A program made the position numbers and the translations under genes. From positions 1 to 64,000 of the forward strand of contig NZ_LMCP01000019.1 in assembly GCF_001425625.1 (NCBI RefSeq): a stretch of DNA of 64,000 bases, written 5' to 3'. This stretch comes from Mesorhizobium sp. Root102 (GTDB taxonomy: Bacteria > Pseudomonadota > Alphaproteobacteria > Rhizobiales > Rhizobiaceae). The notes beneath the pieces were generated by a model. That model searched no databases, was not told the origin of the DNA, and was given only the letters and a program-made list of their open reading frames with translations. Shown one piece after another: positions 1 through 8,906 of this stretch (positions within the stretch are counted from its first letter, which is position 1; every line of letters begins with the position of its first letter).

Positions 1-95
1 CTGCGCCAAAATCTCCATGCCTTGCGACATCGATGGCGTGAGCCACCTCGAAAGCGCAAATTTCAGTCCATGCCGAAGCTATCTTAGCGCATATG

Positions 96-220
96 CCCTT
101 GAGGGAGGGTGGACAGCCGCCGAAGGCGGATCGACGGGAGGGTCGTTGCGGCCGTGCTCGACGTGAGACGACCCCACCCGCCTCGCTTCGCTCGGCACCC
201 TCCCCTCAAGAGGGAGGGGA
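96..220. repeat. Intergenic palindromic repeat (rhizobial dispersed type)
   Basis: The segment starts with cccttgagggagggtgg and ends with the near-complement caccctcccctcaagaggg. An inner short hairpin (ccgccgaaggcgg) lies between them. This overall layout is typical of mobile-like palindromic elements found between genes in Mesorhizobium and other rhizobia. It sits directly upstream of the acyl-CoA synthetase and so lies in its 5' untranslated or promoter region. The rest of 1-296 shows no gene. Copy number in the genome could not be checked. Confidence 0.55.
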
Positions 221-296
221 TCGTCCAGTACCATCGACGGGATTTCCTCCACCCCGGGAGGCTGATAGGCTCGGCCAGTCCCGGGAGGAGAGAGCG

Positions 297-2069
297 ATGC
301 CAGTCAATCTCGACGAGCTGAAGAACGCCACCAATTTGCGCGGCCGCGGAGCGCGCAATGGCGGCACCTTCGTCGCACCCGTCGACGGCAAGGCGCATGT
401 CTCAGGCGAGCTCACGATGCCGTTGCTCGACAAGACAATTCCCGCACTGTTTTCCGACACAGCCAGCAAATACGCCACGCAAGACGCCGCCGTCTTCGTC
501 GACCAGGACAAGCGCTTCACCTGGAGCGAACTGTCGGACACGGTGGACGCGCTGGCCGCCGGCTTCCTGGCGTTGGGCCTCGCAAAAGGCGATCGCGTCG
601 GCATCTGGTCGCCCAACCGCTGGGAATGGCTGGTGACGCAATTCGCCACCGCCCGCATCGGCCTGATCCTGGTCAACATCAACCCGGCTTATCGGCTGAC
701 CGAACTCGAATACGCCTTGAACAAGGTCGGCTGCAAGGCGTTGGTCACGGCGGCCAAATTCAAGACCTCAGATTATCTCGGCATGATCGAGACGCTGGCG
801 CCGGAGATCGCCAAGGCCACGCCCGGTAAGCTCAAGGCGCAAGTACTGCCGGCGCTGAAGATCGTCATCCGCATGGGTGATGAGAACTCGCCCGGCATGT
901 TCAATTTCGGTGATGTGCTGGCCATGGCCGGGCGCGACGAGCATGACAGCCTCGACCGCATCTCGGAGGGGCTGAAGCCCGGCGACGCCATCAACATCCA
1001 GTTCACGTCAGGCACCACGGGCGCGCCCAAGGGCGCGACGCTGACCCACAGCAACATCGTCAACAACGGCAATTTCGTCACCTCGGCCATCAAGCTGACC
1101 GTCGATGATCGGCTCTGCATCCCGGTGCCGCTCTATCATTGCTTCGGCATGTCGATGGGGACGATGGGCTGCGTGTCGAAAGGGGCGACCATGGTTTTCC
1201 CGGGCGAGGGGTTCGACCCCGGCGCCACGTTGAAGGCGGTGGCTCAGGAACGCTGCACCGGGCTCTATGGCGTGCCGACCATGTTTGTAGCACTCCTCGA
1301 TCATCCGGATTTTTCATCCTTCGATCTCTCCAGCCTGCGCACCGGCATCATGGCCGGTTCGCCATGCCCGATCGAGGTGATGAAGAAGGTGGTGTCGCTG
1401 ATGCATATGGAAGAGGTGACCATCGCCTACGGCATGACCGAAACCAGCCCGGTCTCGTTCCAGAGCGGCGTCGACGACCCGCTGGAAAAGCGCGTCTCGA
1501 CCGTCGGGCGCATCCACCCGCATGTCGAGGTCAAGGCTGTCGATGCCGATGGAGCCACCGTCGCCGTCGGCGCGCCGGGCGAGCTCTGTACGCGCGGCTA
1601 TTCGGTGATGAAGGGCTACTGGGACGACGAAGAGAAGACCCGCGAGGCGATCGACACCGACGGCTGGATGCACACCGGCGACCTCGCCACCATCGACGCC
1701 GAGGGCTATTGCAACATTGTCGGCAGGGTCAAGGACATGGTCATCCGCGGCGGCGAGAACGTCTATCCCAGAGAGGTCGAGGAATTCCTCTACCGCCATC
1801 CCAAGGTCAGGGAAGTGCAGGTGTTCGGCATTCCCGACACCAAGTATGGCGAGGAGCTGTGCGCCTGGATCGTGCTCAAGCCCGGCCAGATCGCCACCGA
1901 ACAGGAGATCAAAAACTTCTGCGCCGGCCAGATCGCCCACTACAAGATTCCGCGCCACATCCGCTTCCGCACCGAATTGCCGATGACGGTGACCGGCAAG
2001 CCGCAGAAATTCCTGATGCGCAATGCGATGGTCGAGGAATTGGGGCTGGTGACGCAGAAGACTGCGTGA
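297..2069 (+). CDS. AMP-forming acyl-CoA synthetase
   Basis: A 590-residue member of the ANL (acyl/aryl-CoA ligase) superfamily, which activates a carboxylic acid with ATP to an acyl-adenylate and then to the CoA thioester. The P-loop-like motif TSGTTGAPKG, the A5-type motif YGMTETSP, the A7 region GWMHTGD and the C-terminal lysine motif GKPQKF are all present, so the enzyme looks intact. The frame is open further upstream, but the ATG at 297 is preceded by a strong Shine-Dalgarno (gggaggaga), and the upstream part falls in a palindromic repeat, so 297 is preferred. The FadD-like layout suggests a medium- to long-chain fatty acid or related substrate. The exact substrate cannot be read from sequence. 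It appears to be a single gene. Confidence 0.9.
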   Translation: MPVNLDELKNATNLRGRGARNGGTFVAPVDGKAHVSGELTMPLLDKTIPALFSDTASKYATQDAAVFVDQDKRFTWSELSDTVDALAAGFLALGLAKGDRVGIWSPNRWEWLVTQFATARIGLILVNINPAYRLTELEYALNKVGCKALVTAAKFKTSDYLGMIETLAPEIAKATPGKLKAQVLPALKIVIRMGDENSPGMFNFGDVLAMAGRDEHDSLDRISEGLKPGDAINIQFTSGTTGAPKGATLTHSNIVNNGNFVTSAIKLTVDDRLCIPVPLYHCFGMSMGTMGCVSKGATMVFPGEGFDPGATLKAVAQERCTGLYGVPTMFVALLDHPDFSSFDLSSLRTGIMAGSPCPIEVMKKVVSLMHMEEVTIAYGMTETSPVSFQSGVDDPLEKRVSTVGRIHPHVEVKAVDADGATVAVGAPGELCTRGYSVMKGYWDDEEKTREAIDTDGWMHTGDLATIDAEGYCNIVGRVKDMVIRGGENVYPREVEEFLYRHPKVREVQVFGIPDTKYGEELCAWIVLKPGQIATEQEIKNFCAGQIAHYKIPRHIRFRTELPMTVTGKPQKFLMRNAMVEELGLVTQKTA

Positions 2070-2205
2070 GGGGCAGGGTGCCTCGATGGTGTCGTTTGCC
2101 GGAGTCGAACGCCGGGCGATGGGCTTGCCGGCTTTGCGATGACATTGGCTGAGGCGCTCCCCACAGGCTTTCCGCAAGGTTCGCAGAAACACATGGGGGG
2201 CTTGA

Positions 2206-3309
2206 ATGACTGGTTTCGGACGATCGGCGATTTCCTACGCGATGCCCATCACTGCGCTGGCGATGGCTGTCGCGGTCAGAGCCAGCGGGCTGTCGGTGGA
2301 CCAGGGTTCGCTGAACGCCAGAATCCTTGTCGGTGCGCTGTCGAGTGCGATCATGTTCGTCACCATTTTCGTGGTGCTCGACCACGCCGAGGCGGTAGCT
2401 CGGCGGGTAGGGGAGCCGTACGGCACGCTGGTGCTGACGTTTGCCGTCACGGCAATCGAAGTGTCGATCATTGTTTCCATGATGCTGCATGGAGAGAACA
2501 ACCCGACGCTGGCACGGGAGTCCGTCTTCTCGACGGTTTTGATCACATCCACCGGCGTTGTCGGCATGTGTCTCGCGCTTGGTGGCTGGCGTCATCGCAA
2601 GCAGGCCATCCTGCGGCAAGGGACCAGTGCCTATCTGGCGGTTCTGATCGCGCTGACCGTCATGACGCTTATTCTGCCGACCTACACCCAGACCACGGAT
2701 CCCGGCACGTTTTCGGCAGCCCAACTTGGTTTCGTCAGCGTCCTTTCAGTGCTGCTCTATGCAAGCTTCGTGTTCGCGCAGACTGTTCGGCACCGGGAGG
2801 ACTTTATCCAGGGACAACCACACGACGTTTCGGTGCGCGCTGCCCCTCACGAGAACATCTCTGCCAGCGCTCTGTTGCTGATGGCCGGCCTGATCGGAAT
2901 TGTCATGCTCGCCGAGCAGGTCGCGGCAAGCGTCGAAGATACGCTCGTTACCTACCAGGTGACGCAGGCTGACAGCATTGTGGGGGCAATGATCGCGGGG
3001 CTGGTGTTGATGCCGGAGGCCATTTCGGCGGTGCGCGCTTCACTCAAGAACGAGCTGCAGCGCGGCTTGAATGTCGCGATGGGTTCGGCTTGCGCCACGA
3101 TCGGCCTGACCATACCGGGAGTCGCAGCCGCCAGCCTGTTGACGGGGAGAGGACTGACCCTGGGGCTGCCGGCTGCTGATGCGGTCCTTTTGGTCTTGGC
3201 GCTTTTCATATGCAATGTAAGCTTCAGCACTGAAAGAACGACGTTCTTGACCGGAATGGTCCATCTTGTAGTATTTTTTACTTATGCATTTCTGATATTT
3301 ATACCATGA
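2206..3309 (+). CDS. Ca2+/H+ antiporter family protein (ChaA / y4hA-like)
   Basis: A 367-residue polytopic inner-membrane protein with about ten hydrophobic segments. Two acidic signatures typical of the CaCA cation/proton exchanger superfamily are visible: GEPYGTLVLTFAVTAIEVS near residue 70 and the matching second repeat around VGAMIAGLVLMPEAISA near residue 260. Each has the conserved Glu in a helix that binds the cation. The family exchanges Ca2+ (or Na+/K+) for protons across the inner membrane. The gene is monocistronic as far as can be seen and converges with the LysR gene. The cation cannot be decided from sequence. Confidence 0.82.
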   Translation: MTGFGRSAISYAMPITALAMAVAVRASGLSVDQGSLNARILVGALSSAIMFVTIFVVLDHAEAVARRVGEPYGTLVLTFAVTAIEVSIIVSMMLHGENNPTLARESVFSTVLITSTGVVGMCLALGGWRHRKQAILRQGTSAYLAVLIALTVMTLILPTYTQTTDPGTFSAAQLGFVSVLSVLLYASFVFAQTVRHREDFIQGQPHDVSVRAAPHENISASALLLMAGLIGIVMLAEQVAASVEDTLVTYQVTQADSIVGAMIAGLVLMPEAISAVRASLKNELQRGLNVAMGSACATIGLTIPGVAAASLLTGRGLTLGLPAADAVLLVLALFICNVSFSTERTTFLTGMVHLVVFFTYAFLIFIP

Positions 3310-3355
3310 GAGCTTTGGTGTAAGCGAAGCGCCGGGGGCGGCATCCTTCGTTACC

Positions 3356-4264
3356 TCAGACCGCGGATTTGAGGTGATCGATGAAGGCGCGCAGCTTCGG
3401 CAGGACTTGGCGCTTGCCGGGATGATAGAGGAAGACGCCCGGCGTGGTGGCGGCGACGCCGTCCAGCACCGATCTGAGTTTTCCCTGAGCGATCGGACCT
3501 TCGGCGACGGGTCGAGGCGTCTGTGCCAGCCCAATGCCCTGCATCGCGGCCCCCAGCAGCGTCGGGTAGTCGTGCGCGATCAGTGGGCCCGAGACCATCG
3601 CTTCGACCTCCCCGTTACCGTCGACGAAGGACCAGGGCGCGATGGCGCCGTTCGAACGGCGCAAGCGCAAGCAGGCGTGGTGGCGCAGATCCTCGACATG
3701 CTCGGGGCTGCCGTGGCGCTCGAGATAGTCCGGGCTGCCGACGACCACGAACGGGAACGACGGCGTCAGCCGCACCGCGACCATGTCGGGCGCGATGAAC
3801 TGGCCAAGGCGGATGCCGGCATCGAACCCGCCGGCCGCGAGATCGACCATCTCGTCACTCGCGGCGATCTCCAGTTCGATCTCGGGATAGGCCTGGCAGA
3901 ATGACGCGATCATCGGCTCCAGGATCAACGGCACGACGGCGCGGGGTACGGACAGGCGTAGCAGGCCGGTCGGCCGTTGGCCGACATCACGCGCGGCCTC
4001 GCCTGCCGCGACGAGTTCCTCGAAGGCAGGGCCCGCACGATCGAGGAACCGCTGACCAGCCTCGGTCAAACCGACGCTTCGTGTCGTGCGCACGAACAGC
4101 GCCGCACCCATGCGGGCCTCCAGCGTGCGCACCGCCTGGCTCACGGCGGACGGCGTCACGCCGAGATCGGCGGCGGCACGGCGGAAGTTGCGGCGCCTGG
4201 CGACTGCCAGGAACACCTCGACGCCCTCCAGCGCACCGTGTCGGACTGTGTAGTTCTGCTTCAT
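3356..4264 (-). CDS. LysR-family transcriptional regulator
   Basis: A 302-residue regulator with an N-terminal winged helix-turn-helix at about residues 11-70 (VARRRNFRRAAADLGVTPS, then SAVSQAVRTLE). The periplasmic-binding-protein-like effector domain follows from about residue 95. It is close to the CrgA/AaeR-type subgroup by general pattern. It is transcribed divergently from the membrane protein at 4365, with 100 bp between the starts, the classic arrangement for a LysR protein controlling its neighbour. A small inverted sequence (TAGT-cga-ACTA at 4287-4297) lies in this gap and could be part of its site. The inducer is unknown. Confidence 0.9.
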   Translation of the reverse strand: MKQNYTVRHGALEGVEVFLAVARRRNFRRAAADLGVTPSAVSQAVRTLEARMGAALFVRTTRSVGLTEAGQRFLDRAGPAFEELVAAGEAARDVGQRPTGLLRLSVPRAVVPLILEPMIASFCQAYPEIELEIAASDEMVDLAAGGFDAGIRLGQFIAPDMVAVRLTPSFPFVVVGSPDYLERHGSPEHVEDLRHHACLRLRRSNGAIAPWSFVDGNGEVEAMVSGPLIAHDYPTLLGAAMQGIGLAQTPRPVAEGPIAQGKLRSVLDGVAATTPGVFLYHPGKRQVLPKLRAFIDHLKSAV

Positions 4265-4364
4265 AGGTTGTTGTGATTACACCGCCTAGTCGAACTATGG
4301 AAGCTGGCTTAGAGGTAACCGATTGAAGCTGGACGGCCTGAGCCAGTTGCTGACAGGAGGTCAA

Positions 4365-4943
4365 ATGTCCACGGAAATGGTGTTCCAAACCCATCTCGTT
4401 CTAGGCTACATCGCGTGGCTTCTCTGCTTCGGCGCATACGGTCTGCGGTGGCTGAGTTCGATGGACCGGGTCGCGGCGCAACGTGCCATCGCGACTCTGC
4501 ACAGCTTCCGCTTCTTCGGGCTCGTCTTCATCCTGCCGGGCGTCGTAAGCCCCGATCTCCCAGCCCATTTCGCCGTGTCTGCCGCTTACGGTGACTTCGC
4601 TACAGGTCTGCTGGCCATGCTGGCGCTGCTCACGGTGAGGCTGCCTCGGCTCTTCTGGCTGTTCGTCGTCGCCTTCAATCTCGTCGGGACAGTCGAGCTC
4701 GTCATCGACTATTGCCACGCCATCCAGGTCGGCCTTCCTGCACACGCGGAGCAGCTGGGCGCCGCCTACGCGATCCCGATCATCTACGTACCGCTGTTGA
4801 TGATCACGCACATTGCCGCATTCTATTTTCTGCTACGTCCTCACCAGAACGCGACCCAAGCCATCGTGGACAAAGGGCTGCTTCCTGACCATCCCGACGC
4901 CCGGCCGGCGGACGCCGTCGAGCTTTTCAACTGTGATGTTTGA
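4365..4943 (+). CDS. Small integral membrane protein of unknown function
   Basis: A 192-residue protein with five to six predicted membrane segments (for example LVLGYIAWLLCFGAYGL, LLAMLALLTVRLPRLFWLF and PIIYVPLLMITHIAAFYFLL). The ATG at 4365 has a perfect Shine-Dalgarno (aggagg) seven bases upstream, so the 14 extra codons of the longer frame are dropped. I recognise no catalytic motif. Its head-to-head position with a LysR regulator suggests it is that regulator's target, possibly a transporter-like or stress-related membrane protein. That role is inferred from position only. Confidence 0.75.
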   Translation: MSTEMVFQTHLVLGYIAWLLCFGAYGLRWLSSMDRVAAQRAIATLHSFRFFGLVFILPGVVSPDLPAHFAVSAAYGDFATGLLAMLALLTVRLPRLFWLFVVAFNLVGTVELVIDYCHAIQVGLPAHAEQLGAAYAIPIIYVPLLMITHIAAFYFLLRPHQNATQAIVDKGLLPDHPDARPADAVELFNCDV

Positions 4944-4989
4944 GGGATCGAGTCTGCCAGGCAAGTTGGCACACGACCGGCGGGACGCC

Positions 4990-5787
4990 TCAGGTCGGCG
5001 TGCTTTTGGCCGCTTTGGTCAGTTCCTGCTCCAGATCGACCAGTTCCTTGCCACCCGCCATCAGATTGAGCAACTGATCACGATCAATTTCGGTTTTTGC
5101 GTAAGTGCCAGTGCTTTTGCCGCGCTTCAACAACGTGAAGCGATCGCCAACCACATAGGCGTGGTGAACGTTGTGGGAAATGAAGATGACTCCGATGCCG
5201 CGCGCCTTGGACTGCACGATGAGCTTCAGAACCACGGATGCCTGATGGACTCCCAGCGCCGACGTCGGCTCGTCCAGGATAAGAACCTTGGCGCCGAAGT
5301 AGACGGCGCGGGCGATAGCCAGGCACTGACGCTCGCCGCCTGAAAGCGTGCCGACGGGTTGCTCGGGATCGCGCAGCTGGATTCCCATCGCAGCCAGCTC
5401 GTCATACGCGGTGCGGTTTGCGAACTCGGTGTCAAACTGTCGGATCGGTCCGAATTTCCGCATCGGCTCGCGCCCCAGAAAAAAGTTTCGCGCCACGCTC
5501 ATCAGCGGCACGAGGGCGAGGTCCTGGTAGACGGTGGCAATGCCGCTGTTGCGCGTATCGGCCGGCGAGGCAAACCTTGCAGGCTTGCCCTGTACGCGGA
5601 TTTCCCCTTCGTCGGGGGTGTAGACGCCGGATAGCGTCTTGATCAGCGTCGACTTGCCGGCACCATTGTCGCCGAGCAGGCAATGCACCTCGCCGGGACG
5701 TACATCGAAAGACACGTCCTTCAGCGCAACGACCGACCCAAAATACTTGCTGACCGATTTCAGTTCGACATAGGGCTCGGCCATCAC
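4990..5787 (-). CDS. Sugar ABC transporter ATP-binding protein (single-domain, FrcA-like)
   Basis: A 265-residue ATPase with Walker A GDNGAGKST near residue 40, signature LSGGERQCLAIARA near residue 150 and Walker B VLILDEPTSAL. It has one nucleotide-binding domain, as in FrcA-type CUT2 systems, rather than the usual fused two. Its start overlaps the permease stop in an ATGA arrangement, which points to translational coupling. It is the last gene of the leftward operon beginning at the oxidoreductase (10021). With the permease and binding protein it would drive uptake of a monosaccharide or cyclitol. Confidence 0.92.
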   Translation of the reverse strand: MMAEPYVELKSVSKYFGSVVALKDVSFDVRPGEVHCLLGDNGAGKSTLIKTLSGVYTPDEGEIRVQGKPARFASPADTRNSGIATVYQDLALVPLMSVARNFFLGREPMRKFGPIRQFDTEFANRTAYDELAAMGIQLRDPEQPVGTLSGGERQCLAIARAVYFGAKVLILDEPTSALGVHQASVVLKLIVQSKARGIGVIFISHNVHHAYVVGDRFTLLKRGKSTGTYAKTEIDRDQLLNLMAGGKELVDLEQELTKAAKSTPT

Positions 5788-6881
5788 CGGCTCCTCATGG
5801 CGCGGTTACGCACATAGCTGTTGAACAGCACCGCGATGACCATCATGGCACCCATGAATAGCTTGAACCAGTCTGTGTCGATGCCGGTGTAGAAGATGCC
5901 CATTTGCACCACGCCGAAGATCAGCGCCCCGAACATGGCGCCTATGGCCGATCCGTAGCCACCGGTAAGAAGCGTGCCGCCGATGACGACGGCAATGATG
6001 GCCTCGAATTCCTTCTGGGTGCCGCGTAGCGTGTCGGCCGAGCCCGTGACCAGAACCTGGATCGCCGCAAAGAGTGCGGCCGCCATGGCCGTCATGACGA
6101 ACAGGGTGATCTTGGTGCGTGCAACCGGCACGCCGAGGTTGCGCGCGGCATTGGCCTCACCCCCCGCGGCGAAGATCCAGTTGCCGAAGCGGCTGCGCGT
6201 CAGCAACCAGGTACAGGCCAAAGTCAATACGATCCACCAGATGATGGACACCGGGATGCCGGAGATCGACGGCAGGCCGTCCGCACGCTTGCCAATCAGG
6301 CCGATGTCCGAAAGCCAGGCGATGGGGCCGGAAAATACCTGTCCCGAGAACAGGCTGTTGAGGGGATCGTTCAAGGCTAGTTCGTGCACGCCTGAAACTT
6401 GCGTTCGCCCGGATATGCCGCGCGTGAGACCGAGTGTCAGGCCGCGCAGCATGAACAAACTTCCGAGCGTCACAATGAAGGAGGGCAATCCGGTTCTGAC
6501 CACGGCGAGCCCGTTCAGCGCCCCGATGCCGCCGCAAACCGCAAAGCAGAACAGCAAGGAAAGCCAGATCGGCCAGCCCCAGAACACGGACGGGATGGCG
6601 ATCAGGATTCCGGCAAACCCGATCATCGAGCCAACCGACAGGTCGAACTCACCCGCGATCATCAAAAGGGCAACGGGCGCGGCGAGAATGCCAAGTTGGG
6701 CCGAGACTTCGAGGAAATTGATGATGCCCTTGGCGCTGAAAAGCCCGGTATTCCCCGCGGTGATGGCGAAGAACACGAAGACCAGAACGGTTCCGGCCGC
6801 CGCGCCAAGCTCCGGCCTGCTGAGAAGACGGCTCAGACGGGAGACGGAGCGGACCCGCTCGTCGCGAAGCTCTGCAGTCAT
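5784..6881 (-). CDS. Sugar ABC transporter permease (CUT2, FrcC/RbsC-like)
   Basis: A 365-residue inner-membrane permease with about ten hydrophobic segments and the conserved stretch GEFDLSVGSMIGFAG near residue 95, typical of RbsC/FrcC permeases. The open frame extends 81 codons further upstream, but those residues lack membrane character and overlap the binding-protein gene. The ATG at 6881 has family-like spacing to the first helix. It lies between the binding-protein gene and the ATPase and overlaps the ATPase start by four bases. Confidence 0.92.
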   Translation of the reverse strand: MTAELRDERVRSVSRLSRLLSRPELGAAAGTVLVFVFFAITAGNTGLFSAKGIINFLEVSAQLGILAAPVALLMIAGEFDLSVGSMIGFAGILIAIPSVFWGWPIWLSLLFCFAVCGGIGALNGLAVVRTGLPSFIVTLGSLFMLRGLTLGLTRGISGRTQVSGVHELALNDPLNSLFSGQVFSGPIAWLSDIGLIGKRADGLPSISGIPVSIIWWIVLTLACTWLLTRSRFGNWIFAAGGEANAARNLGVPVARTKITLFVMTAMAAALFAAIQVLVTGSADTLRGTQKEFEAIIAVVIGGTLLTGGYGSAIGAMFGALIFGVVQMGIFYTGIDTDWFKLFMGAMMVIAVLFNSYVRNRAMRSR

Positions 6882-6906
6882 GGATGCGTTACCTTCGTCA
6901 GTGAAG

Positions 6907-6930
6907 GCGGCCGGGCTGATGCCCGGCCGC
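6907..6930 (-). other. Intercistronic stem-loop after the binding-protein gene
   Basis: A perfect 10-bp stem (gcggccgggc and its complement) with a 4-base loop lies between the binding-protein stop and the permease start. No T-run follows on the transcribed strand. It therefore looks like an mRNA-stabilising or partial-attenuation structure that raises binding-protein expression over the permease, rather than a full terminator. Confidence 0.7.
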
Positions 6931-6936
6931 GAACTG

Positions 6937-7893
6937 TCAACGCTTGCCCAGTTTTGCCAGCTCGATGACCGAGGCGGCGGTATCCTTGGAGACGAAGCCG
7001 GGCCCCGTCGGATAGTCGGCGATCGGCATGATCTTGTACTTCTTCCAAAGGTCGAACATGGCGACCGGTATATAGCCCATGGCATATTGCTGGGCGTCGA
7101 TACCCCATTCCATCTTGCCGGCAACCACGGCCTGCAGGATCGTGGGAGACAGGTCGAATGTGCCGGTTTTCACCTTGCCCGCAAGGCCCATTTCATCGAG
7201 CGCGGCCAGCGTCGGTTCGGCACCGCTGGCGCCGACTGCGAGAACGAACTGCGTATCCCCATGGGCAGTCATGTAGGCGATCACGCGGTTTTTCATTTCA
7301 GTCGGGTCAATGACGCCGTTCATCACCGGAACATCGACACCAAGACCTTTGGCGAAGCCGGCACAGCGGTCATCAAGGCTCGAATTGCCCACTTCGTGAT
7401 TGGCGCAGACTGCCTTGGTGAGGCCGAGCGCCTTGATGCGCTCGCCCGCCATGACGCCCGCCTGGAACTCGTCCTGGCCCATGAACAGCAGGCCGCCAAG
7501 GTCATGCGTCAGTTTGGAGCCACCGGAATCGATGACGATGACCGGGATGCCGGCGGCAATGGCATTCTTGACCGGCGCTGACAGAGCCGCCGCGTCGGGG
7601 ATCGAAACAACCATTCCGTCAGGCTTCGAGGCTGCAATGGCGTCTATCATCTGCGCCATCTTGGCCATGTCGAAGGTTTCGGGCGCCAGATATTCAGCCT
7701 TGACGCCCAGGGTCTTGGCCGCGTCGTCCATGCCGTTCTTCACGACCGACCAATACGGATCGCCGCTCTGGCCGTGGGTCACAAATACCACGCGCGTATC
7801 GTCGGCGGCCGCGAGGCTCGTGGCCGCTGTCATCAGTATGACGCCGGCCAAAAGGCCGAGCGCAGGCTTTATTAATTTCGCGAGCGAAAACAT
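6937..7893 (-). CDS. Periplasmic sugar-binding protein of ABC transporter
   Basis: A 318-residue class B (RbsB-like) solute-binding protein. Residues 1-29 form a clear signal peptide ending SLAAA. The mature part has the Peripla_BP_4 pattern (VFVTHGQSGDPYW, then PDGMVVSIPD, then GIPVIVIDSGGS). The start is supported by a strong Shine-Dalgarno (aggagg) before the ATG. Its neighbours, an IolE-like enzyme and an Idh/MocA oxidoreductase, suggest the ligand is a cyclitol (inositol-type) or a keto-sugar. The ligand itself is inference. Confidence 0.9.
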   Translation of the reverse strand: MFSLAKLIKPALGLLAGVILMTAATSLAAADDTRVVFVTHGQSGDPYWSVVKNGMDDAAKTLGVKAEYLAPETFDMAKMAQMIDAIAASKPDGMVVSIPDAAALSAPVKNAIAAGIPVIVIDSGGSKLTHDLGGLLFMGQDEFQAGVMAGERIKALGLTKAVCANHEVGNSSLDDRCAGFAKGLGVDVPVMNGVIDPTEMKNRVIAYMTAHGDTQFVLAVGASGAEPTLAALDEMGLAGKVKTGTFDLSPTILQAVVAGKMEWGIDAQQYAMGYIPVAMFDLWKKYKIMPIADYPTGPGFVSKDTAASVIELAKLGKR

Positions 7894-7985
7894 AGAACCT
7901 CCTGTTTGTTTTCCGCCGCCGCAGTTACGGTCGGCAGTCCAGTTGCCCCTTCAGTCCAGTTTCATTCATCAGCACTGGTTCCTTG

Positions 7986-8004
7986 GAGGCCGCATCGCGG
8001 CCTC
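7986..8004 (-). other. Stem-loop between iolE-like gene and binding-protein gene
   Basis: The sequence gaggccgc-atc-gcggcctc forms an 8-bp stem immediately after the iolE-like stop codon and about 95 bases before the binding-protein start. There is no clear T-run. It may be a processing or stability element, and it leaves room for a second internal promoter before the transporter genes. Confidence 0.5.
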
Positions 8005-8006
8005 GA

Positions 8007-8906
8007 TCATTCCATGACGGTAAATCCGGCTTGCCTGGCCATGCGCGAGAGATTTTGGAATCCCATTGTCGCATAGGTCAGCGGGTTGGCCTTGTTGGGA
8101 TCCTGCTCGGCCTCGACGACCATCCAGCCACTATAACCGTTGTCGGCAAGCACCCGCAAAATGGCCGGGTAATCGATGAACCCGTCGCCGGGGACCGTGA
8201 AGATACCTTCCATGACCGCGCCCATGAAACTCATGTCGCCTGCGCGGGCACGATCAAGGACGGCTCTGCGCGCGTCCTTGCAATGCACATGCACGACGCG
8301 TTTGACATGCGCCTTGATCAAAGCCAGCGGGTCGCCGCCTGAAAACATCGAATGGCCGGTGTCGTAGAGAAGGCCGACCGCCTCGCCGGTTTGCCGCATC
8401 AGCGAGCCCACCTCGGCATCGGTCTCGACGATGGTCCCCATATGGTGATGAAAGGCCATGCGCACGCCGAAATCCGCCATTCTCTCGGCCAGTGCGGTCA
8501 GTTTTCTGCCGTAGGCCGGCCACTCTTCAGGGCCAAGAGCCGGGCGCTGCGAGATCGGCCCCCAAATGGCATTGTGGCGCCCCCGCGAGGTGTCGGCATA
8601 GACGACATGGGTCGATCCCATATCCTTCAGAAGCTGGAGATGTGGCGTGATCGCATCCATTTCCGCGCTGACGTCCTTCTCGTCGCAACGGCCATCATAC
8701 CAGCCGGAGATCACGGCAAGTCCATACTGCTCCATGATCGGCTTCAGTTCAGCCGACCGGCGCGGAAACTTGCCGCCAAGCTCGGTCCCGGAATAGCCGG
8801 CCTGTCTGGTTTCGCTAAGACAGACCTCGAGTGGCGTATCGCCGCCGAGTTCCGGCACATCATCGTTGGTCCAGGTGATCGGATTGATGCCGATGCGAAC
8901 CTTCAC
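8007..8906 (-). CDS. iolE: IolE-like inosose dehydratase / sugar phosphate isomerase-epimerase family
   Basis: A 299-residue AP-endonuclease-2-like TIM barrel. Characteristic pieces are RIGINPITWTNDD at the N-terminus, GTELGGKFPR, MAFHHHMGT, LLYDTGHSMFSGGDP and HVHCKD, which match IolE (2-keto-myo-inositol dehydratase). The likely start is the GTG at 8906, which overlaps the stop of the upstream oxidoreductase as GTGA. The longer frame adds 42 low-complexity residues that belong to the other frame. Together with the oxidoreductase upstream it gives the first two steps of an inositol-type pathway (oxidise, then dehydrate). A related ketose isomerase activity is not excluded. Confidence 0.82.
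   Translation of the reverse strand: MKVRIGINPITWTNDDVPELGGDTPLEVCLSETRQAGYSGTELGGKFPRRSAELKPIMEQYGLAVISGWYDGRCDEKDVSAEMDAITPHLQLLKDMGSTHVVYADTSRGRHNAIWGPISQRPALGPEEWPAYGRKLTALAERMADFGVRMAFHHHMGTIVETDAEVGSLMRQTGEAVGLLYDTGHSMFSGGDPLALIKAHVKRVVHVHCKDARRAVLDRARAGDMSFMGAVMEGIFTVPGDGFIDYPAILRVLADNGYSGWMVVEAEQDPNKANPLTYATMGFQNLSRMARQAGFTVME

Noticed and set aside
5974..7581. A 535-codon open frame antisense to the permease and binding-protein genes
   Set aside because: It covers two intact genes with clear motifs and operon overlaps. Its product has shadow composition.
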